Source: Zychaea mexicana (lineage: Eukaryota; Mucoromycota; Mucoromycetes; Mucorales; Lichtheimiaceae). Taken from it: DNA of 64,000 bases. The position numbers and the translations under genes were made by a program. The notes under the pieces are model-generated. The model was not told where the DNA came from, did no database searches, and was given only the letters and a program-made list of their open reading frames with translations. Of the stretch, positions 57,526-64,000 are shown piece after piece; the first letter of the stretch is position 1; every line of letters starts with the position of its first letter. The stretch covers positions 1 to 64,000 of the forward strand of contig NW_026516683.1 of assembly GCF_025766255.1 (NCBI RefSeq), read 5' to 3'.

Positions 57526-59956
57526 TTATTGTCGTGGTCGTGTATTGTCATGTTCTTCGTGTTGTTCGTATTCTGCTGCAAGAGCTTGCTGTATTTCAAT
57601 ATCGTCCTCCGTCACAGCATTCAACAGCTCTTGAACGTCTTGATCTGTAGCGTGATGTCTTTATCCAACGCTGGTTATTTAGATTTGCCAACAAAACAAT
57701 CACAAAAATCAGGGCTTTTATACTAACCCGTCACCCTGGAAATCATCGTCATCGTCTTGTGGAAATGCTCCTGGTAACTGATCACCTCGCTGGTTCTGCT
57801 GCTCACGTGCTTGTTGTACTAATCCGCGGATCTCACGCATACGATCTGCTGGCAACCTCCGGCCACCTAAAAGGTTCCGTAAAATGTTGTCTAGAAATCC
57901 TTGGTCTGCAGATCCTGCCTGTCTCATCCGGTCATCCAAATCATAGCCAACCACCGAGTCGGGCGGAGGTAGAGGATCATACATGTGATAGCTCTCGCTT
58001 GTGACAGAGGATGGCAGATAGCTGAGCAGCTGTTGGATATCAGTGAGTACGATGTGGCGTGAGATAGTGAGCGGTATTTCTTCGTTTTGGGCACAATCCA
58101 CGCGCTTGTATGCGTTCTGCAGTTTATTCGCGACAGCACGAGCATTTTCTTTGAGCCACGATAAAACTTCTGGTTCTTTGAATAATTCGTATGTGCGTTC
58201 GACAAATAATTGTTGTAAGAGATCGAGGTACACGTTGGGTGATCTGATCAAGTAAAGATATGTTCAGTTCAGTTCTTATCTGGCAAGGTGGCCTGATATA
58301 TCCAAGTAACTCACGTTTGTAAGAATGGTTGGTCATCAAATCCTGATTCACCGAGTTTGTCCATCAACCGCGGAACAACGGAAGGGAACTTTTTAATGGC
58401 CTCTTGCAAAAGTGTATCAGACTCTTTGGGTGCCAGCTTGAATTTGGCATAGGCAGACGAATAGGCCATGTTAGGAAGGGATTGAATATTGACTGGATAC
58501 AATTTGCCGTCCGTTTTCCATGTAGATGCCATATCCGCAACATACGAGTATTCCTTTGCCGTGAGTGCGTACGAATCAATAGCAAGCATTGCTCCAAGTG
58601 GATCACTCTCTGGATCTAAGCTGTAATAGTACTGTTTTATTAGAACCATGCTGAGGATCATCCAAGGACAAGAAAACGGTACATTTTGCAATAATGACAT
58701 ACCTGAGGAGGAGCTTGCAAAACTCAAAGGCGGTCCGCCAGCAGCCGCGACGTGTGAGGAATTGAATATGTTTGAAGATTGCCAAGAAGAAGGAGCGATT
58801 CTCTGCACGGCGGTATTCCAACCGAACCGTTCCTGAGCCAAATGTAAAGTGTGGATGGAATGCGCGCTCACAAGCATACAGTGCACGCTCAATGCAGTCA
58901 CCCGCCACTGTCCAGTCGCCGCTTTGCTTGGCCATTTCTGATACTTGCAGTAATCCATCGACGTGGTAAGGATTGCGACTGACAAGGAACATGAGGGCAT
59001 TTGGATCGTGGGTTGTCACAGAGTTCAAGAACTCGAGTTGAGCGTCCTGATACTCCTCGTTATGCTTGAATGCAAAATAGGACACACCATGCTTATTTTC
59101 CAATAGCTCCATGGCCAATCCGTTTCTTTTATACGGTGGCCAATCGACTTTGGGTGTGGCCAGTTTGGAACGCTTCAAGACACGGCCCCGAGTTTCGCTG
59201 TTGACAATGCGGGATCCAAACATACGCTTCATCTCGGCTTCAGCATCAAGGTTTCGTTGGTTGACGTGGATGAATTGGTTGTTGGCCGAGTTCGCATATG
59301 CTGTGTCGTTTGTTGATGTTTGACTAGAAAAGATAAAAGGTTGGTGAGTTTCTTTCATGGAAGTGCTCTAGAAAAGGATGGGTTCAATTACCTGCTTTCA
59401 CCACCTGCGCCCTTCAACTCCTTCAGGGCTTCATCGAGCTCCTGCATGCTCATATCCGAGACATCCTTCTGCTTTGCCTTAGCCTTGGCTTTTGCTTTCT
59501 TTTTTTTGTTCTTTTTCGATTTGAAAGTTGCTGCTGCCTGTTACCGCAAACCACAAGATATGCTTCCATATTGAGCTTTCACGCGAAAATAAACCGGATT
59601 TCACTTTCTCCCATATGCTTTACCTTGGGCTTCACTTCTTCCTCCTCCTCTACAACCGGGGTGGTCTTTTCTTCACTGGCAGCTTCGTCTGTGCGTTCAA
59701 CCTTCTCGTCATCATGATCTTCTTCGTCGTCTTCCCCCACATCGTCGCCTTCATTAAGCTACAAGTAACAGTGATTACTCAGTAAACAATCCGCTTTGAC
59801 CAGACTTTTTGAATCAGTAGCAATGCTCGTCAGTACCAGATCAAACAAGTTTCTTTGTGGAGCAACGGGTGTTTCGTCTTGCGAGTCTTCGTTATCAGAG
59901 CCAGAAAGCTCTTCTAGCTTTTGCTTTTGCAATTTACGCAAGGCGCGCGAGGACAT
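57526..59956 (-). CDS. RQC1: RQC1/TCF25 family protein
   Basis: Rqc1 (human TCF25) is a subunit of the ribosome quality-control complex that marks nascent chains on stalled 60S subunits. Exons 59956-59837, 59758-59624, 59537-59392, 59323-58703, 58620-58315, 58243-57728 and 57658-57526 give about 658 aa. Visible order: MSSRALRKLQKQKLEEL start typical of the family, acidic stretch, Lys-rich segment (KSKKNKKKKAKAKAKAK), then the TCF25 domain (RVLKRSKLATPKVDWPPYKR; FLVSRNPYHVDGLLQVSEM; ERALYACERAFHPHF; NRSFFLAIFKHIQFL; SLDPESDPLGAMLAIDSYAL; LLSYLP) and an acidic C-terminus. The last intron is uncertain: GTTAGT with an AAAG acceptor keeps the frame (used here), while GTGACG with CTACAG also would; without it the protein stops at 57718. 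The terminal exon (LLNAVTEDDIEIQQALAAEY) clearly looks coding. Confidence 0.9.
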
Positions 59957-60446
59957 TGTCGCGATTGGGTTTCTAGGTATTATCTAGAGCAAAAAAATGC
60001 TGCACTGCTCTTTTTATAGTTTCGATTGCCGCAGTATATAAAGTTGGATATAATTTTCTGTCTGATTAGCAGCAGGATGGATGATGTCCCATGTCACGGG
60101 ACGCTTTCAGATTATCTGTCACAGTATGCTTTGAGAACGGGATGCACCCTTTAAAAAGTCGATCAGCAGCACTTTCCTCATATGCTCAATGAACTGATGC
60201 AGCTTCAGGGTTTATACCAGAATGACACCTCCAGTAGATTGATTTGGCAGCAAACATTGCGGCGAAAACAGTAGTCTCCAGCTGTCAAGATACTCGATAT
60301 TAGACGATTTACATATCGTGCTCTTCCACCAAAAGTACATACACTGAATATAATTTGTAGTGATATAAAAACAGCTGCTTATTCTATCAGTTATTATCTA
60401 ATTAAGAGGAAGAGTGTCAAGCGATGACCAAGACGTAGTACGCTTC
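59957..60446. other. Intergenic between two minus-strand genes
   Basis: About 490 bp between the RQC1 start and the aldo-keto reductase stop. It holds the RQC1 promoter; a TATATAAAG stretch lies near 60034-60042, about 80 bp upstream of the RQC1 ATG on the minus strand. No ORF or repeat. Confidence 0.4.
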
Positions 60447-62220
60447 TTATTGATCTTCGCCAAAGATAAATTCCTCACGATCCCAGCTAGTAGGGATGAT
60501 CAAACGCTTGGATTCAGTCACCAAGGAGTTCAGCTTATCAAAGTCAGCCTGTTCCAGCACGACATCCTTGAAGTTCTCGACGATACGCGAAGCGGTAACA
60601 GACTTGGGAATGACTGAAGTACCTCGCTGAACACCCCATGACAGCAAAATTCGGGCGGGAGTGGCGTCGTACTTTTTAGCGATTTCAGCCTACATTTTCA
60701 TATTACGGAACAGATTAATTATTCAGTAACGATGACAAACTCATAAAAGGATTACTGTGTTTAAAGTGACGTCAACATACCACTGTGCTATCCTTCATCA
60801 AAGGCGAATCGGTGCTGCCAAGTGGCGAATAAGCGGTCACTATAGTTTTCAAACAGGGTATTTGGGGAGACGCGCTATGATTAGTAATCCAAAAGCATGC
60901 ATGTATGCACTGCATTAATGAATCAAGATGCGACTTACTGTGGATACCCCGCTCAGCACAGAAATCGACCAAGGCCTTTTGTGCCAAGAAAGGATGCAAT
61001 TCGACCTGAATACAATGTAAAATGAAGTGAGTTATTATTCTGCTTGCTCGCTGCAATCGTGGACGTTTGAACATAACATGCTACTATTTACCTGATTCAC
61101 AGCAGGGACGACCTTTGCGGTATTGAGCAACTTTTTAAGGTTACGAACACTAAAGTTACTGACGCCGATAGCGCGGACCTTCTTGCCATCTAATTTTTCC
61201 ATTACCTTCGAACACAATCCCAACAACATTGATTAATTAAAGAGCCACAGCTACTACTGGTATGAACGCGCTCTGCCATTACCAGCAATATCTCGCGTTT
61301 TTACTGAAAATACTCACAGCGTAGGTCTCCGTAAAGTCAGTATCATCGAACAGGATGTTACCACTTTCATCCTTGGGGACTATATCCTTTGACTCGGCGA
61401 ACGATACAGGCCTAGCGAACAAAGTAGCAACAACACATTAATTATGATTGTCAGCTCTTAATTTCTTTCATAAGCCGAAACTTACCAGTGCATCAGATAC
61501 AAGTCTAAAGAAAGAATAGAAGAGCATGTCAAAACAGCATACATTACATATTACTACTTGTAAACATTTGTAGATTGAACCAGCAAGGGAACTCAAAAAT
61601 ATTTACCAAGGTAATCCATCTGCAGGTTAGCAAGCGAGGTTTCCAAGGCCTTGGCGACGAGATCAGGCCGATGCGACGTGTTCCACAGCTTGGTAGTGAC
61701 AAAGAGCTGTTCGCGAGGAACGCCACTGTCCTTGATGGCTTGACCGACTTCCTTTTCGTTTTGATCTGGGCACAAAGTGGCGATTAGTTAACAAGTGCGG
61801 GTAAACATTCCTGCTTTACTTTACTGGGTTGGGGAAAACAAAAAAAATTAAAAACCTCAAAAGGAAATTAAGGATATGTACTCACAGACGAAAGCGGTGT
61901 CAATATGGCGGTATCTATTTTTATGGACAAGTAGAGTAAAGCGGTCGATACAAATCAGATAAAGAAGAAAGCCATACGTGTGTTGGCCAAGTAAAGAATG
62001 AAAAACGAAAGTTACCCAGTCTTGATAGCTGTCAAGACAGCTTCGTAGACCTCGTTGGGCTTGCTTTGCCACGTTCCCAAACCGACACATGGGATAGTGG
62101 CGCCTGTGTTACTAATATGTGACAACGACGACCGAATGAGTTGCTGTGGTGACAGGATGATGGGGGATGGGGAGATAATTCTCCATGAACTTACAGCTTG
62201 AATACACGACCGGAAGCCAT
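60447..62220 (-). CDS. Aldo-keto reductase
   Basis: NADPH-dependent reduction of aldehydes, ketones or sugars in the cytosol; substrate not predictable. Ten exons (62220-62195, 62111-62016, 61914-61886, 61765-61607, 61504-61486, 61411-61318, 61205-61092, 61005-60939, 60839-60781, 60689-60447) give 301 aa, a normal AKR length. The catalytic tetrad is present: Asp and Tyr in YRHIDTAFVYQNE, Lys in TTKLW and His in LYLMHWPVSF. GVGNF-type segment appears as AIGVSNFSVRNL; the cofactor loop includes AVNQVELHPFL and SVIPKSVTASRIVEN. One internal exon is only 19 nt and carries the catalytic His region. Start MASGRVFKL is the only ATG fitting the first beta-hairpin. Transcribed divergently from ALG14. 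Confidence 0.95.
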
Positions 62221-62497
62221 ATTTTTTTCTTATTTTGAATACTATTTGAAAGGAAAAGAAAACGGGCGCTGGAAGAGAAAAAAAAAAGAACAAGCGGCCT
62301 TATATATATAATGACAAGGGAGAGCTGTGATGCAGTCGATGCCCAATTGCGTCATCTGCAGTGACAAAAACGCGCGACGGATTAAAGCGTGGCAGCACAC
62401 ACATGACACACCCAAATGAAAGGTTTCAAAGCCCGTTTGCATGTAGCACGCTGTAACTATCATTTATTCCTGCTATCCTATACCCTCGCTTTTATCG
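62221..62497. promoter_or_regulatory. Divergent promoter, aldo-keto reductase / ALG14
   Basis: A 277-bp gap between the two start codons. A TATATATATA run at 62301-62310 sits about 80 bp upstream of the reductase ATG and could serve as its TATA element; the ALG14 side has no obvious TATA box. Confidence 0.5.
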
Positions 62498-63444
62498 ATG
62501 TTTCTGGCAGCAGTCGTCGTGGCAGCAGCAACTACTGTCGCCCTGATCGCAATGCGATTGTGGCAAATTACACCCGGATGTCATTCCAGTAAACCATTGA
62601 ATCGACGAGAATCAAGTTGCAGAACGCTCATTTTCCTTGGATCGGGCAGGTTTGAGGGAACTGGAGAGACTTGAAAAAAAAAACCTGCTCAGCTAACACA
62701 CACACGCACTTGATAGGTGGACACACAGCAGAAATGATGGCACTGGTATCGACGTTGAATCAAGAGCTTTACACACCACGCTTTTATCTGGTTGCTGAGT
62801 CCGATACTTTAAGTGAATCCAAAGCAAAAGCACAAGATGCTAAAGTACGGGCATTCCCCTCACTCTCAACCCCCCCCCCCCACACTACCTTTCTGTTTCT
62901 AAATCCAAACATGATCAAAAAAAAAAAATACAATGTAGGGTGCTGTGTATCGACTGCCACGCGCACGTGAGGTTGGCCAAAGCTGGACTAAAGTACCTAT
63001 CAGTATGGCGTGTGCTCTCATGGTATCCATTGGACTGTTTTTACAGACCATGCCTGATCTGGTATGTACCGTGGTCTCAACCAAAACAGCAGCAGCAGCT
63101 AAACTAAGTTATTGTGTTTTGTGTTAAGATTCTGTGTAACGGCCCAGGAAGCTGCATTCCAATATGTATGGCGGCGTATCTTGTCAGGGTAACGTCTTCA
63201 TACCATTACTCCCTTTATTGTGTTGCATCGCCTAATGATCATTGGGAGACTGAAAGGAACGTGTATGTGTCAGATTCTCGGTCTCCGACGCGTCCAGATC
63301 GTTTACGTCGAATCATTTGCTCGAGTGACAAGGCTATCGCTGACAGGCAGACTGCTGTACCTCTTTGTCGATCGATTCATTGTCCAGTGGCCAGAACTCG
63401 TGCAGAGATACCCCAAAGCCGAATACCACGGCATACTTGTTTGA
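62498..63444 (+). CDS. ALG14: ALG14, UDP-GlcNAc transferase membrane anchor subunit
   Basis: Alg14 recruits Alg13 to the ER membrane; together they add the second GlcNAc to dolichol-PP-GlcNAc in N-glycan synthesis. Exons 62498-62645, 62717-62844, 62939-63061, 63129-63188 and 63274-63444 give 209 aa, close to known Alg14 proteins. It has an N-terminal hydrophobic anchor (FLAAVVVAAATTVALIAMRLW), the LGSGGHTAEM motif formed across the first junction, FYLVAESDTLSESKA, RLPRAREVGQSW, ILCNGPGSCIP and a C-terminal IVYVESFARVTRLSLTG ... VDRFIVQWPEL, all family signatures. The first intron needs a GC donor (GCAGGT at 62646) with a TAG acceptor; no GT donor keeps the frame. Confidence 0.94.
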
Positions 63445-63583
63445 GAGCAATGGACGAGTTTGAAGCCATTAAAAAATATCAACAACAATAACAAATATAA
63501 AAAGAAGCTCGGCGTTTCAAAAACTTGCTCTGAAACATTTTTATTTCCATGAAATCAATCCAGAAAAGCAAACGGAAATTGTG

Positions 63584-63605
63584 TCGTGTGTGTGTGTGTG
63601 TGTGT
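63584..63605. repeat. (GT)n microsatellite
   Basis: Short GT run in the gap between the convergent ALG14 and VTC genes. Confidence 0.8.
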
Positions 63606-63723
63606 CGTGGATGCGTGTATATGCCGTGCGAGTGGGTTTGTTGATGAAGCCAGAAGATAAGCGATTACAGAGAGGAGTTAGCGGGAGGGGTATACAATAG
63701 TACAGTAGCGAGACAACAGTTAA

Positions 63724-64000
63724 TCAGTTTCCAATGCGAACTATAGAGATGGCGAATGTTAGCATAGAGCGTCCAGCACCTGTTTGTCTTTGCAGATCAC
63801 ACAGACAGACAGAGAGACAGTCAGAAAGAAAGGCTACTCACGATAAAAGTTGACAAGAATGGCAGCAAGCAAGAAAATGCAAAGAACGGTAGGACCAACT
63901 CGATCATCGTAGGGCGCAGCTTCTCGGTTGCGGATCTTGGTAGCCCGCCAATGGAACGTATAGAGCGCATACATCATGACACCCATCGCTATGACTGTGA
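63724..64000 (-). CDS. VTC-complex family protein (Vtc1/Vtc4 C-terminal DUF202 domain), partial
   Basis: The VTC complex makes polyphosphate and moves it into the vacuole. Only the 3' end is in the window: an exon from beyond 64000 down to 63842 and a last 17-nt exon 63740-63724, joined in phase (GTGAGT...CTATAG). The piece shows [20 protein letters not shown], then [19 protein letters not shown] and VNFYLR near the C-terminus, the conserved membrane domain shared by Vtc1 to Vtc4. Without the N-terminus I cannot tell the small Vtc1 from a full SPX-containing Vtc4 or Vtc2/3. Convergent with ALG14. Confidence 0.85.

Overview
The window is nuclear DNA of a filamentous fungus. Genes carry many short introns (about 55-120 bp) with GTAAGT/GTATGT-type donors and mostly YAG acceptors. 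Intergenic DNA is AT-rich and gene content is typically fungal: SSD1, FAB1, a Cdc11-type septin, YPT6/Rab6, ALG14, RQC1/TCF25 and a VTC subunit. Intron density and the style of low-complexity protein tails suggest an early-diverging lineage such as Mucoromycota; that placement is inference. No bacterial, viral, CRISPR or organellar sequence was seen.

Layout. 1-7.3 kb is gene-poor: a higher-order tandem repeat at the left edge, an exon fragment resembling the DNA-binding region of MULE transposases, and a decayed Tc1/mariner-type transposase. 7.4-14.4 kb holds SSD1 (pseudonuclease RNA-binding regulator) and an HSL-family alpha/beta hydrolase. 14.4-25.5 kb is an accessory, repeat-rich block: a decayed Q-rich stretch, an 83-bp minisatellite, a lineage-specific membrane protein with several internal repeat families, an exon-intron tandem duplication, and a small AT-hook-like gene with a 506-bp TIR element (MITE) just upstream of its start. 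25.5-33.9 kb holds FAB1 (PI3P 5-kinase) and a thaumatin-like gene broken by one in-frame stop. 35.7-38.3 kb is an APC-family permease. 40-47.1 kb holds a mitochondrial PPR protein, a Cdc11-type septin and Rab6/Ypt6. 47.1-55.7 kb is again gene-poor with a few unrecognised minus-strand ORFs. 55.7-64 kb is dense: a PIRH2-like CHY/RING ubiquitin ligase, RQC1 (convergent with the ligase), an aldo-keto reductase, ALG14 (divergent from the reductase), and the 3' end of a VTC-family gene cut by the window edge.

How the genes fit together. They are mainly housekeeping functions in membrane traffic and growth: PI(3,5)P2 synthesis (FAB1), Golgi traffic (Rab6), septin scaffold, cell-wall mRNA control (SSD1), N-glycan start (ALG14), and two proteostasis genes side by side (RING ligase and RQC1). 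I see no operon-like or cluster-type pathway. Exon structures were built by hand from splice motifs and reading phase; each full model given with a residue count sums to a multiple of three.
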